Assembly: GCA_029215795.1 (NCBI GenBank) | Contig: JARDYH010000005.1 | Location: 30,324,001-30,388,000, forward strand | Direction of reading: 5' to 3' | Origin: Anniella stebbinsi | Lineage: Eukaryota > Chordata > Lepidosauria > Squamata > Anniellidae | DNA: 64,000 nt | Part shown: positions 22,623 to 33,378 of the stretch, one piece after another | Position numbering within the stretch: the stretch's first letter is position 1 | Layout of the letters: every line of letters starts with the position of its first letter | Made by a program: the position numbers and the translations under genes | The notes under the pieces: model-generated | Database searches by the model: none | What the model saw: the letters and a program-made list of their open reading frames with translations, nothing else | Told to the model about the DNA's origin: nothing

Positions 22623-22754
22623 AGGAAAAAGGGGGCGGGGAGGAAGCAACCGGGGGCGTGGCATAACACAGTCCACGCCCATTTATCTGGAGGGTAACAC
22701 ACACACCCCAATCACCGCCGCTTCACTACTACAAGACCGTTAGGCGGAACATGG

Positions 22755-22764
22755 GCGCATGCGC
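22755..22764. promoter_or_regulatory. NRF1-type palindrome
   Basis: GCGCATGCGC is a perfect palindrome matching the NRF1 consensus, 207 bases upstream of the CERS5 ATG. Its place at the edge of the CpG island suggests it drives CERS5, though a divergent transcript is possible. Confidence 0.65.
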
Positions 22765-22780
22765 GCTCCCGGTTATGATT

Positions 22781-24364
22781 TTTTTTTAAGTTTGTGTCAC
22801 ACGTGCGCTGAAAGGAGCAAAGAACAGCTTCCCAGGAGGAAAGAAAGGGCGTCTTTGATAAAGGGGCGAATAAAGGAATTCAACAGGTGCAGCCCATTGT
22901 TTTTTGGCCAGGGTGTTGAAGTCTTCCCTAAGATCCAGCCCTCATTCCCTAGTTTTGGGGTTTATTTTCAAACCATCCTACAGCCTAAGCGGTGGGGGGA
23001 GTGCATGAAAGGGCACGAGCTTTTTCTAAGACCGCAACAAGGTTTAAAATGAAACAATAGGCCAAATTGATTACAATAGTATAGTTCTTGATTACGAATA
23101 AGCATGCAGAACGGTTCATGAGACATGGTCAAGTCTTGTTAATCTACCTTTTTTTAAAAAAGGGGGGGAGACATTATTATTGCAACGAGAAGGAGTTGCA
23201 GGCCTTGCCTCTTATTCTGATTTTTTTTATACCGATTCGCACTCCTCCATACTCGTTCAACCACCCTTACCCCGCCTATGGAGTATTGTACAAACAGCAA
23301 TCGGGAATCAGCGAGTGCCGCGTGGAACTTTAGTTATTTGTGCACCACTTCCAAAGAGAACCATCGGAGGGCGCTGTAGAGCAGTCACATTTGGGCTAAA
23401 ATGGGAATCCTTCGGTTTGTTAGAATGCCATGAGACTGCCCAAAAAGACAGTAGTTCGATTGCACTGCCAGTAGGCGGTCTCTGACTTTCCTAATCTCTA
23501 GCTTCGAGTTAAAACACCTCTGCATTACTATGTACCCAAACAGATTAGGCCAGGGCCAGCCCTAGAATAAAAGTGCCCTTGGTGAGGAGTGCCTTTGGTG
23601 CCCTCTGTCCCTCTCCTATGATCAGCTTTGCAGAGCCACCCAGGGTTTATGGGGCCTGGTGGAGGTATGAAGTTGGGGGCCTTGCTGCTGCCCCCTTCCA
23701 GGACCCATGTACACAAAACTGGGGGTCACATGCGACGATTCTTACATGCACTGACTGCATCTGAGCATTCTTACCTGTATCTCCTTGCCCTGGGAATGAG
23801 CAGTGTGATAAATGTGCTTCATTCTTTCTTACAAGGGGATACTCTGTGCTGTGCTCCTGAGTACCTTCTCCAAATTCCAAACCTCTTCTAGCAGAGCTTT
23901 CTGCCTCCTGGGGCTCAGTCTCATGGGTCTTCTGGTTGTGCGGTGTGGCTGGCCTCCACTCCTCTCTTCAGGCACTCCTACACCTTTCCTTGAGGTAACA
24001 GCTACAGAACATTTCTCTCCAGTGACACCTTGCCTGGGAAGCTTGGGTGGCGTTTACTCACTCAATCCCTGGCAGGCCTGGTGTTCTTTCTGTGACCAGA
24101 GCAGGCTCCTTGTTCTCCCACAGAATCCCTCCTATAAGCTTTCCCTGCTGCTTTTCTCTTTACAACCAACTCTGCAATTGGGGCTATTTGGCCTGCCTGA
24201 CTAATCTTATCTCTATTGCTGCCCAAACATGAAGATTCCCCCTTACTGTGATGGGTTTAGACTCCCTTACTGCTGGGCTGCAGAGCTAGCTAATAAGCCT
24301 CCCAAGGATATCTGCCAGCTTCTCTCAGACCTGTTCCCTCAGGTCTCAGCTGCAACCTTCACAG
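22781..24364. other. CERS5-LIMA1 intergenic region, no gene recognised
   Basis: CpG density drops after 22780. 23545-23720 contains an AGGGCCAGCCCTAG stretch resembling one end of a hAT-type element, without a recognised partner end. Short frames on both strands have no recognisable domain. Confidence 0.4.
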
Positions 24365-24475
24365 TGGTTTTTTTATTTATTACACTTGTATCCCACCTTT
24401 TTTCCTCCAAGGAACCCAAGGTGTACATAATCCTCTTCATTTTATCCTCACAACAACCCCGTGAGGCTGAGCATC
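24365..24475 (-). mobile_element. tRNA-derived CORE/MIR-like SINE, truncated
   Basis: ACACTTGTATCCCACCTTTT, CCAAGGAACCCAAGGTGTAC and TCCTCACAACAACCCCGTGA match the copies at 21150 and 38765. The tRNA-like head is missing. Confidence 0.6.
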
Positions 24476-25843
24476 TGTAACTTTCTCCTGTCATTCAATG
24501 TAACAAGAAGGTATGGGTTAAACATCTTCAACCAGACTGACTCATGCGTAACAGGTGTTAAAGGCAGTTACACTTAACTTTGTTCTCTGAATGGATGGCT
24601 TTGCAGTAATCTACTTTTTAAAACGTCTCTGTTTATGAGCACGTCTTACAGGCATCTACTTTAATAGTTGTAAATGTAGAGTAGTATCCAGTGTAATGCT
24701 AGCAGAAAAAGTACAAGCAGTAGCATTGTTTCACTAGCTTATTTTGTGTTCAAGTCGTTCTGGAACAAGAAGAACGACTAAAAGTAATACCTAGTGTAAA
24801 GTTGTAATGAATGGTGAAAACATTGTGCAGAAAGAACCAATATTGCATGTGGCACTTAATCAAGGCCGAAAATGTATTTCAAACATAGGAAGCAGGTCAG
24901 AGGAAAAATTAGGCATCTCTTTTTTAAAAAAAAGAAAGCTGGAAAAATGTGAAGACTTTAGAGGTAGAAGAGAAAATAAAGAGGAAGACAAAAAGAGACA
25001 ATCAATTAAATTTAGAAAGTGGATAGGAAACTGACTCCAGAAGTTGTTGAGTTTTAATTCCCATCATCCCTTACCACTGATCATAATAGCTAGGTCTGAT
25101 GGGAATTTTTGAGATCAACATCTGCAGGGCTATAGGCTACCCACCCATGATTTAGAAGTTAATATGAGGGACAGGAAACATGATGGCTACAGATACTTTG
25201 GACTTCAAGTCTCAGCCAGTATGACCAGTTATGGAAGTTGTGATCTGAAGCATGTGCAGGGCAAGAGATTGTCTGCCAGTTGTACCACAGGTGATTTTGA
25301 TGTTCAAGGAAAAGTTAGTGCGAGGAAGTAAAGTAGCTCAAATTTGAGGATTGAAAGTCGGATTAAAAAGAAATCTAAAAGCGAGTTGGCAGAAGGATAA
25401 TTAAGGCATTGACAAGAAATGCATTCCAGAAATTTAGAAGAAAAAATCTGGATGGTAATTAGAGTAGAAGAATCCAGAGTAGATTTCTTTCAAAAGCAGA
25501 TAAGCAACAGACTGCAACAAATGTCACAGTAAAGAAATACTTAAAATGTAAAGACAGAAAAAGTAGGCAAAGGAATACAATCAAAAGCACAAAGATAATC
25601 TGAAGAAATTAGTAACAAAAAAATATCATTAAAAAATCAGGGACAGAAAATTGTAAACTAGGAGATTGCTAATGGAATCATAAACCAAAAGAAACTTTAA
25701 TCAAAGAAATGTATTGCAAAAAAACTGAAGAATTAAAGATGGGGGGGGGGAACTAAGGGCAAGGGTTAAAGAACAAGAGAAGAAAAAATAGGGTTATCTA
25801 ATTTCCAGAGCATGGGCAATTAGAAAGAAAGAGTGCATAATCT
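24476..25843. other. Intergenic; strand-asymmetric purine-rich stretch
   Basis: From about 24890 to 25790 the plus strand is strongly purine-rich (A plus G), with few C. A 75-residue Lys/Glu-rich frame at 24807-25034 follows from that composition and resembles no family I know. 25040-25150 holds a decayed hAT-type end pair (CCCATCATCCC and CTGATGGGAATT). Confidence 0.4.
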
Positions 25844-26599
25844 AGGCTGACCAGGTGGCTCGGGATTTCCCGGTCCTAACCGGGAATCCAGAGGCCAACC
25901 GGGGGAAAACCGGGGTGGCGGTGGCAGCGAGACCCGGTGGAGGTGGAGGAGCCCGGGAAGCGGACGCCCCTGCAGGTAAGCACGAAGGGGGGCACTTACC
26001 TGCTGGGGCAGCCGCTTCCCGGGCTCCTCCGCCACCTTTGCCGCCGCTGCCGGGCTCGTAAGGCCAGAGGCCGCGCGGAACAGGCAGGAGAGGGCCGGAT
26101 CCGGAAGTGACGTAACCGGCCCTCTCCCGCCTCTTCCGCGCAGCCTCTGGCCTCCTTGGGGCTCAATCGCGATGGCGATGAGCCCTGAGGAGCCCGGACG
26201 CCCACGCCCGTCTCTTCCGCGTGGGCGTCCGGGCTCCTCGAGGCTCGTCGCCATCGCGACGAGCCCCAGAAAGGCCAGAGGCCGCGCGGAAGAGAGGGAG
26301 AGGGCCGGTTACGTCACTTCCGGATCCGGCCCTCTCCCGCCTCTTCCGCGCGGGCGGCGATAGAGGACCCCGCACGGCCGCGCGGGCGACGGAGGACCCC
26401 GCGCGGCCGCGCGGGCGACGGAGGACCCGGCGCAGCCGCGCGGGCAGCAACAGAGGAACCCGCGCGGCCGCGTGGGCGACAGAGGAACCCGGCGGTAGGT
26501 CCAGGCTGGTTTTTTGGGGGGGGGGTGGCTTGGTGGGGGGGTTGTTTTGGGGGGGCGGGGGGGACCGGGATTTTTACTTTTAAAATCTGGTCAGCCTAG
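25844..26599. mobile_element. GC-rich hAT-like element, copy 1, with promoter and splice motifs
   Basis: Ends AGGCTGACCAG and CTGGTCAGCCT are inverted. An 8-bp direct repeat CATAATCT (25836-25843 and 26600-26607) flanks the element, a hAT-type target duplication, with two extra bases at the right. The interior is extremely GC-rich. CCGGAAGTGACGTAA occurs at 26101-26115 and inverted at 26309-26323. A palindrome at 25955-26025 carries CAGGTAAGC on plus and CAGGTAAGTG on minus. Long open frames on both strands come from base composition. Copy 2 is at 44207-44670 in opposite orientation. Confidence 0.75.
26345..26492 (+). repeat. GC-rich tandem repeat, about 36-bp unit
   Basis: Four imperfect units of CGCGCGGGCGACGGAGGACC type, containing the GCGCGGCCGCGCGGGCGAC core, lie inside the GC-rich hAT-like element. 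Copy 2 retains fewer units, so the array varies between copies. Confidence 0.65.
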
Positions 26600-26607
26600 C
26601 ATAATCT

Positions 26608-27290
26608 TAAAAGTGAAGAGAGTCAGACAAGAGAGACATTGGCCTAGTTCACATGTCACAACCAACTGGGGGTGTGGGGTGGGGAGTGTTAAACCCTGAT
26701 TTGTTATGAATGTGCCTGATTTTTCCTGCTGCAAGTGGGAGTGGTTAAACATCCAAGGGATCTTCCATTTGTACACTGTTTAGCGTAATATGCAAATCAA
26801 GAACTCTGGCTTGTCACCAGGGGGGAGGGGGGAGAGAGAAGCCAGAGTTGTAATCCAGAGTTAAATATGGCCATTATTTAAACCAACCTGCACAAGTGTA
26901 CAACAACCCCTGTATATACGGTTGTAGGTGCATTGGCTGTATATAGGCCTCTGGCTGAATGTATGGCAGTCAAGAGCAAGAACAGCATATGACATTCTGG
27001 TTCTCTTCCCACCCCCACCCACAGCCATATTTAAAAATTAGTCTGCTCTGAATAGTGTCAGAGTCAGAAGTTAATCAATATGTAAATTAAAATCACCCAG
27101 TTAAGATAGGAAAAGCAGCCAAGAGATAAATGCCAGATTTCAAAATCAGAATGAGAAACATTTAATAAAATATTATTCATCTTTATTATACCAGTTCCTC
27201 TGATCTGTTTGTCTCACATGTAATTGCCAGCTACCTTAGGTAAAGGGGGTTTATTAAATAGATAACTGTATACCATATGGGTGGAATTCC
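26608..27290. other. Intergenic, no gene recognised
   Basis: The area contains short repeat-like words (GGTTAAACATCC, CCAGAGTTGTAATCCAGAGT) and a G-rich run near 26820. No feature with two recognisable ends was found. Confidence 0.4.
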
Positions 27291-27389
27291 CTGGATTTAT
27301 CCAGTTCTGGGCTTCAGAACTGAGGCTCTAGCCAGTTTTGTCCCAAAAGAGGAAAATATCCAGAGGCAGGAAAGTTGGCTGGCATTCCC

Positions 27390-27905
27390 ACCTGCCCTGG
27401 AAGCCACGGACTGACGCTCCTTCCTTGCATTCCGACCTGCTGCCTCCTGAGCTGGCTCAGGAGACAGCGGGTCGGAATGCAAGGAAGACACATCAGTCCA
27501 TGAATCTGGCAGAGTCGGGGAAGACAGCCAGTAAGCGACGGCTTTCCCACCTCTCCTGGAAGTCCCCTTTCTCGTGAGACTTCCAGGAGAGGTGGGGAAG
27601 CCACCAAGCAAGCAGGGAGACTTCTGGGAGAGATGAGGAAGTCACTAATTGCTGGCTGGCTTCTGGACCTCTCCCAGATTCATGGACTGATGCATCTTTC
27701 TGGAGCTGCAACCCTCTGTTTCCTGAGCCAGCTCAGGAGACAGCAGGTTGGAACACAAGGAAGATGCGTTGCTCCTGGAAGTCGTCTTCCTTGCCTCTCC
27801 CAGAAGTCTCAAGTCTCATGAAACTTCCGGGATGAGGTATCTGAAGTCTCAGACAACTCATCCCAGAAGTCTCACTAGACTTGAGACTTCTGGGAGAGGT
27901 ATGGC
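27390..27905. repeat. Array of four long hairpins (foldback cluster)
   Basis: Four stem-loops lie in a row. 27421-27452 pairs with 27455-27486 (32-base arms, 2 mismatches, 2-base loop). 27541-27564 pairs with 27578-27601 (23 of 24). 27709-27728 pairs with 27731-27750 (17 of 20). 27794-27816 pairs with 27877-27899 (23 of 23), with a smaller stem inside. The arms are related, CCTCTCCCAGAAGTC and CTCAGGAGACAGC recurring, so the cluster probably grew by duplication of a foldback unit. Open frames here are by-products. Confidence 0.65.
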
Positions 27906-29789
27906 ATGCATACAAAAAACACTGGCTGGCTCGCCGGCCAGGTGCGCACCTAGAGGTGGTGGTGGCTGGCTGCAGCAGAAACGGCCACTGGCAGCAGTGG
28001 GCAGTGGCCGACGATAAGGGCCATGATGGCTGGCAGCGGGAGTGGGTAGTGCTGGCAGCAGCTGCTCAGGTATCATGGCAGCCCTTCCATGGTGGTCATG
28101 AAGGTGGGCAGGAAAGGGGCCTGGCCTGGCCTCAAGAAGGGAGCATGGGAAGAAGCAGCAGAGCCAGAGCACATGAAACAGAGGACAGCATATCCCTGTC
28201 ACCTTTCTGAAGGGTGGAAACGGAGTGTGTGGGATGAAGCAAGAGGTTCCTCAGGCGCACACTGCCCACACTACCTAAGAAAAGAGCTGACTGGGATCCT
28301 ACCCAACACGCATATCAGGAAGCATTTGGGGGCGGGGTGGGGTAAGGCGGCTAGTGGGGGGGCAGGTGAGAGACCACGAGGGAAAGTGTTGTCTGGGCTG
28401 GGGTGGGACAAAACTCAGCCCCAGCCTAGTTTTGTGACTGGAAGTGAGGTAGGCTACCCCAACAAACATGAATGGAAGAGAAAGAGGAGGAAGTGAGTTT
28501 TAATTATCCCTCCTATGTCAAAATAGCCTAACACCCTTTTTTCCCTTCCAGAGATTTGTCCTTTCACCTCAAGGGATGTTCACAAGATTCACAGCTAAGT
28601 TCCGAATGGGAACCTGCTTGGCTGGCATCATAATTTATTACCTATCCCATTTTGGGTTCTCGTTTTGCTAGGCAAATTCAATTTTAAAAGCCCTGGAGGA
28701 AAGGAAGTGAATATGTTAAGCCTTCAGTCTTAAATATAGCTTGTGTGAGTCTTGCAGCGCCATCCCATTCTATGCATGTTTAATTTGGATTGCAGCTTTA
28801 AGGTGTGATCCTAAGCATTGAATTAAATGGGGATTATTTGAACAAACATGCTTAGACTTGCACCGTAAGTGTGAAATTCTAGTTGGAATTGTGCACACAC
28901 TAGTCAGCCCCATTCAACTCATTGGGCTTTGTTTCTGAGTAAAAATTTATATGCTCACATTGCATGAGTGACAACTAAAATATATGCAATTATAATATCC
29001 AAGATGCAAGAATATAGTGTTCGGATTGAAGTGTATGTGCCTATTTTTAAAGTTGGTCTTAATATCTCTGAATATCTCATGGATTTGTCTGTCATTTAAT
29101 AAGAAAAGGGCATTTTAATTAAACACCCTTTAAAATCCTGGTTTTTGTAATATTGAATTGGTTGAAAGCAGGGTAGTTAATTATCTAAAACATTTTTTAA
29201 AACTAGTAAATAATATCTGAATCATCTTGAAATGAGTGGGGCTGTGCTGGGGCCAATTTAGACTTGACATGACAGATTGATGCGCCAGTCATATTGAAAG
29301 CAGGTGGTCCTCAGGGTATATTATTTTTAAGAACAGAAGGGGGTATGCAGGTAAGGGGAACTGAACGTCCCATGCTTATCTCCATGCAGTCTACTGTCCC
29401 AGGCACCTTTCTCCCAGATGGACTTCTTCTGGTATCAGAACATGGCTGACAGACTGGGAAGTGAATCATGGTGGGGGAGGGGGAGTTTCACTCTGTGTAC
29501 CTGTTTTGCTGTTTTCTATGAGATTGAACATTGGGCTTATTAAATTAGCCAGGACAGAGATAGGGGATTTGGTCTCACAGGTAAGAAATGCCTCATTAGG
29601 TTCTGGCAGCTACTAAGGTAGTCTCTTCTGAAAAAAAATAACAATATTGCTCAATTTGAACAATTCTCATATTTTCTCAAATCTGTGCTCCTTCAGTTGC
29701 ATTTTGCTATCCTTGTGTGTCCTTCAAATTATTTAGGCTTCAATCCTATGCCCAGTTACCTGGAAATAAACTAAATAAAGTAAACTCAG
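27906..29789. other. Intergenic, no gene recognised
   Basis: 27940-28100 is a GC-rich, GGTGGCTGGC-type low-complexity stretch with frames on both strands. 28740-28870 has scattered copies of the squamate word CTATGCATGTTT. No gene supported. Confidence 0.4.
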
Positions 29790-30285
29790 TTGTGTCCAGT
29801 TCTGGGCACCACACTTCAAGAAAGATGCTGACAAACTGGAGGGGGTTTAGAGGAGGGCACTAGGAAGATCAGGGGTCTGGAAACAAAGCCCTATGAGGAG
29901 AGACTGAAACAACTGAGCATGTTTAGCCTGGAGAAGAGAAGATTGAGGGGAGACATGATAGCACTCTTCAAATATTTGAAAGGTTGTCACACAGAGGAGG
30001 GCCGGGATCTCTTCTCGATCATTCCAGAGTGCAGGACTCAGGATAATGGGCTCAAGTTACAGGAAGCCAGATTCTGGCTGGACATCAGGAAAAACTTCCT
30101 GACTGTTAGAGCAGTACGACAATGGAGGTCGTATTGGAGGTCGTGGGCTCTCCCACACTAGAGGCATTCAAGATGCAGCTAGACAGCCATCTGTCAGGTA
30201 TGCTTTCAGGTGGATTCCTGCAATGAGCAGGGGGTTGGACTCGATGGCCTTACAGGCCTCTTCCAACTCTACTATTTCCCATTTT
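29790..30285 (+). mobile_element. CR1 LINE 3' fragment
   Basis: It starts GTCCAGTTCTGGGCACCACA and encodes MFSLEKRRLRGDMIALFKYL, then NGLKLQEARFW (29919-30161). It ends with GGTTGGACTCGATGGCCTTA and CTTCCAACTCTACTATT, the CR1 3' end. It is 5'-truncated and close in sequence to the 3' end of the 12.7-16.7 kb copy. Confidence 0.8.
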
Positions 30286-30639
30286 CTGTTTAGTCTAGCA
30301 TTGGTGTACCCCCTTCTAACCACAGTGTTCTTTAGGTGTTTTTTTTTTCAAATCAAGGACCTGTTTTCTTTAGAAAAATGGAAAATAATGGATTTTCTTT
30401 TCTATTGATCTTGTTTCAGGACAGCAAAAAGAACTACCACAAAGAAATTTGTACAGCAACTAAAATTACATGTTAATTTCACATACATTTAGTGTCTCAC
30501 TTGTTCTTTATTTAAGTGATTTTAACATTAACATATTATGTAGAACAGGTTTATCTTAATTGTAAGCTATAGAATCAGACATGTGACCAAGGCCACACAC
30601 CCTTGGGGGGCGGTCATGTCAGGATGGACATGCCCCCTT
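30286..30639. other. Intergenic, no feature recognised
   Basis: AT-rich sequence between two LINE fragments. Confidence 0.5.
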
Positions 30640-31335
30640 CAGGGCTGGGCATGCCTCCTTGAGGGCCAGCCATGTTGTCCTCCTAGAGTTGGAAGACCTA
30701 AAGACGGTAGTGCACGCGCTGGTAACTTCGAGGCTTGACTTCTGCAATGCGCTGTACATAGGGCTACCTTTGTGCCTAGTCCGGAAACTTCAACTTGTTC
30801 AAAATATGGCAGCCAGGTTGGTCACCGGTACACCTAGGGGTGACCACATTACACCAGTTTTAAAATCACTTCATTGGCTGCCAGTCAGTTTTGGGGCGAA
30901 GTATAAAGTGTTGGTTATTACCTTTAAAGCCCTACATGGTTTGGGCCCAGGCTATCTGCGGGATCGTCTTCTCCCGTACAATCCGCCCTGCACACTTAGG
31001 TCCTCTGGGAAGAACTTACTCAAGCCAGCCAGAACTAGGCTGGTGAGTGTTACCCAGAGGACCTTCTCTTCCATCGCTCCCAGACTATGGAATGATCTGC
31101 CAGAGGAGATTAGACAAATTAGCAGTCTTCATGAATTTAAGAGAGTCATGAAGACTGCTCTCTTCTGGCAGGCCTATCTGGATGAATTTTAAGATGTTTT
31201 AATGATGTATTTTTTCTTGTTTTAAATTTTTTTAACTGTTTGTGATTCTTGTATTTTATATTGTTGTTGTTCCCCGCCTCGATCCGAAGGGAGAGGTGGG
31301 TTATAAATAAATATTATTTATTATTATTATTATTG
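30640..31335 (+). mobile_element. L2-type LINE 3' fragment with intact C-terminal frame
   Basis: The open frame 30659-31192 (177 residues) reads the L2 C-terminus in order: SRLDFCNALYIGLP, LQLVQNMAARLVTG, HITPVLKSLHWLPV, FKALHGLGPGYLRDRL, and WNDLPEEIR near the end. After the stop comes a T-rich 3'UTR ending GGTGGGTTATAAATAAATA and an ATT array, the usual L2 tail. The uninterrupted frame suggests a younger insertion than the other LINEs here. The reverse transcriptase core is missing, so it is inactive. Confidence 0.75.
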
Positions 31336-32436
31336 GTTTCCAAAATATGATCAATGTAGTTATGGTGTCAGTAGATGTGAATAGTAAAATAACTTATGTG
31401 GGGTTTCTCCACTTTAGTGTTAGTAGCAGTGGGATTGTCCCAGTAAAGGGATGATCCTCCACATTTTTGGCGGCTATAGTGGTACTTTACAAGCCCAAAT
31501 TGACAATAAAAGACAATAAGTAGGACAAAATACTATAAATATGAAGTTCAAAAACCAAGATAGCTGCTCTCTCCTCCACCCCCATTCATCCAGCATTTCT
31601 CTTGTACTTGCTGCTTTAACTATCACCATCCTCCTCTATCGAGTGCTGATGTTTGGGGATGTCCACTCTCAAGAATTCTGGCTCAGTACTGTAATACATC
31701 AAAGGAACCCTTTTCTTTTTAACATGCCCATGATTTAAGACACTAGTCCTTATAGAGAAATATCAAATTTATTTTGAGACCAGGAAATAGTAACATTTAA
31801 AGGCCCAATTAATTCATGATTAAGAACTAATATAATGATTAAGACAGCCACCTAAGAGAATGATCCCAGTTCAAATCTAAAATCTGGGCTACATTAAAGC
31901 AAAAAACCCATATCCTTACTGGACTTTCTTCTTGCAGAGTCTTTCTGGGATTATGATGGGCACAATACATTGGCCCCCCTTTATGGACCTTTCCTTGGTG
32001 GGGAAGTTCCATATGTTCCAGCTATATATCCAGCAGATGGTGCTGCAACATTGCAGCAATGTTGTGCTATCCTGGAAATACACCAGCTCTTTGATGGTGG
32101 TGTATATTTGTTACTGCATTTTAAGTGAGTTAAATCATGGTGGAATAAACCTAAAAAATGGTGGGAGAGGCACCGGAGGATGTCATGAAAAGGGCTCACA
32201 AACTTCAGTGAGTGACTGATCTTGATTGCACTACATAAGCTCCATGTGAACAGAAGGAGCCTTCCATCATGAACTTAGCAGGTGGCTTTAGAGAGGCTAC
32301 TACATCTCATCCTCAGGCTTCGTCCCCCACATCACTATATTGGTATAAATATTGCCTAATATATAAAACTGCTGTAAGGATTGTGGAGATAATGAGGCAC
32401 TCAAAAATGCCTTATTAATGTATTAGTGCCTTAGGG
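31336..32436. other. Intergenic, no gene recognised
   Basis: No coding feature or paired repeat ends were identified. Confidence 0.45.
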
Positions 32437-32562
32437 TGCAATCCCTATGCATGTTTAGACTGAAAAATGACCTACAATTCCCAGCATTCTCCAGTCATCC
32501 ATGCTGGTTGTGGAATGCTGGGAATTGTAGGACATTTTCTCTGTCTAAACATAGGGATTGCA
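32437..32562. mobile_element. Near-perfect palindromic element (126 bp)
   Basis: The left arm 32437-32489 and the right arm 32513-32562 are inverted copies: TGCAATCCCTATGCATGTTT against AAACATAGGGATTGCA, and CCTACAATTCCCAGCATTC against GAATGCTGGGAATTGTAGG. The loop is about 23 bases. Half-copies of the arm are at 34645-34715. The transcript would form a long hairpin. Confidence 0.7.
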
Positions 32563-32711
32563 ACCTTATAAATGTATCAGGACCTGTGGGGTGTGGATGA
32601 CAACAGTGTACTGTCAATAGTTTGACGGATTTGGATTATGTGAGTGGTAATTTGACAAGGAAAGAAATTAAGAGGGCAGGGATATGAACTTGGAAGGAGC
32701 TAGTATGGATG

Positions 32712-33378
32712 GAAGTGTTTTGCACATTTTTTCTAGCTCCGTCTAATTGTGCTTTTGGTAATTTGCACAAATTGATTTTGAAAGTGGGGGCATCTTTAAC
32801 TTTGTGCAAATGAGTGTGTGTGTCCGCTTGTCTGCTACATAGCCCCACAGAGGTATATTCCCATTATAAATATCCTTGTCAGGTTTACCTTTCCACACAC
32901 TACTTCCTTAAGCCCAGCAGAGTCCTATTACATACTTGTCAATTTAATCCTCCACTCCAGGGCTTCACCAGGGAAGGGGGAAGAAATTGACTAGTTCTTT
33001 GACAGTACAGAATATGACACTGCTAGACTAAATGTAGTGAGTAGAGAGGATGAAAATGATACGGATAGCTACAAGAAGGGGCTACGACTATGGGGCTACA
33101 TAATGGACAGGCGGATTTGAGATCATGCGCACTTGCACAAGTTCATGAATATATTTTTATATATAAATAAAAAAATTGCAACCCCATTTGTGCAAATTTA
33201 ACTCCCAATCCAATTTTGGCAAATTGCCACCATTTAAAAACTTATGACTCAACTCACTACAGATTGAGTTGACACCAGTGGGAGTAAATGAAATAAAATC
33301 TGCCAGGGCCTAACTGGAAAAATCTGACAGGTTTTCAACCCTCAAATGGAATTCTCATACATTCCTAGTCTGATAACT
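32712..33378. mobile_element. Foldback element, copy 1 (0.67 kb)
   Basis: Most of the element folds on itself. AATTTGCACAAATTGATTTT, TTTAACTTTGTGCAAATG and GCTACATAGCCCCACAGAG at the left pair with TATGGGGCTACATAATGG, CATTTGTGCAAATTTAACT and CCAATTTTGGCAAATTGCC at the right. GGAAGG(A/T)GCTAGTATGGA occurs as a direct repeat at 32692-32709 and 33380-33397 (17 of 18). Copy 2, same strand, is at 39079-39780. No open frame. Confidence 0.65.

Larger units (their letters stand above)
22150..22780. promoter_or_regulatory. CERS5: CERS5 CpG island promoter
   Basis: A sharp block of high GC and frequent CpG surrounds the first coding exon of CERS5, against an AT-rich background. GC boxes (GGGGGCGGGG at 22631-22640 and CGGGGGCGTGG at 22651-22661, plus-strand reading) and a palindromic NRF1-type site at 22755-22764 lie within 210 bases upstream of the ATG. 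No TATA box is evident. This fits a housekeeping CpG-island promoter firing on the minus strand. The exact start site cannot be read. Confidence 0.75.

Noticed and set aside
22229..22711. 160-residue minus-strand frame overlapping CERS5 exon 1
   Set aside because: It is a shifted frame across the same GC-rich exon and 5'UTR. The CERS5 frame has clear homology and a splice donor; this one has neither.
24807..25034. 75-residue Lys/Glu-rich frame as a small gene
   Set aside because: It is explained by the purine-rich strand bias, and no homology or promoter was seen.
25820..26583. Several 95-144-residue Arg/Gly/Pro-rich frames on both strands
   Set aside because: They come from the composition and palindromes of the GC-rich hAT-like element.
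27858..28496. Frames of 109-135 residues on both strands
   Set aside because: Low-complexity GC-rich sequence without introns, motifs or homology that I recognise.
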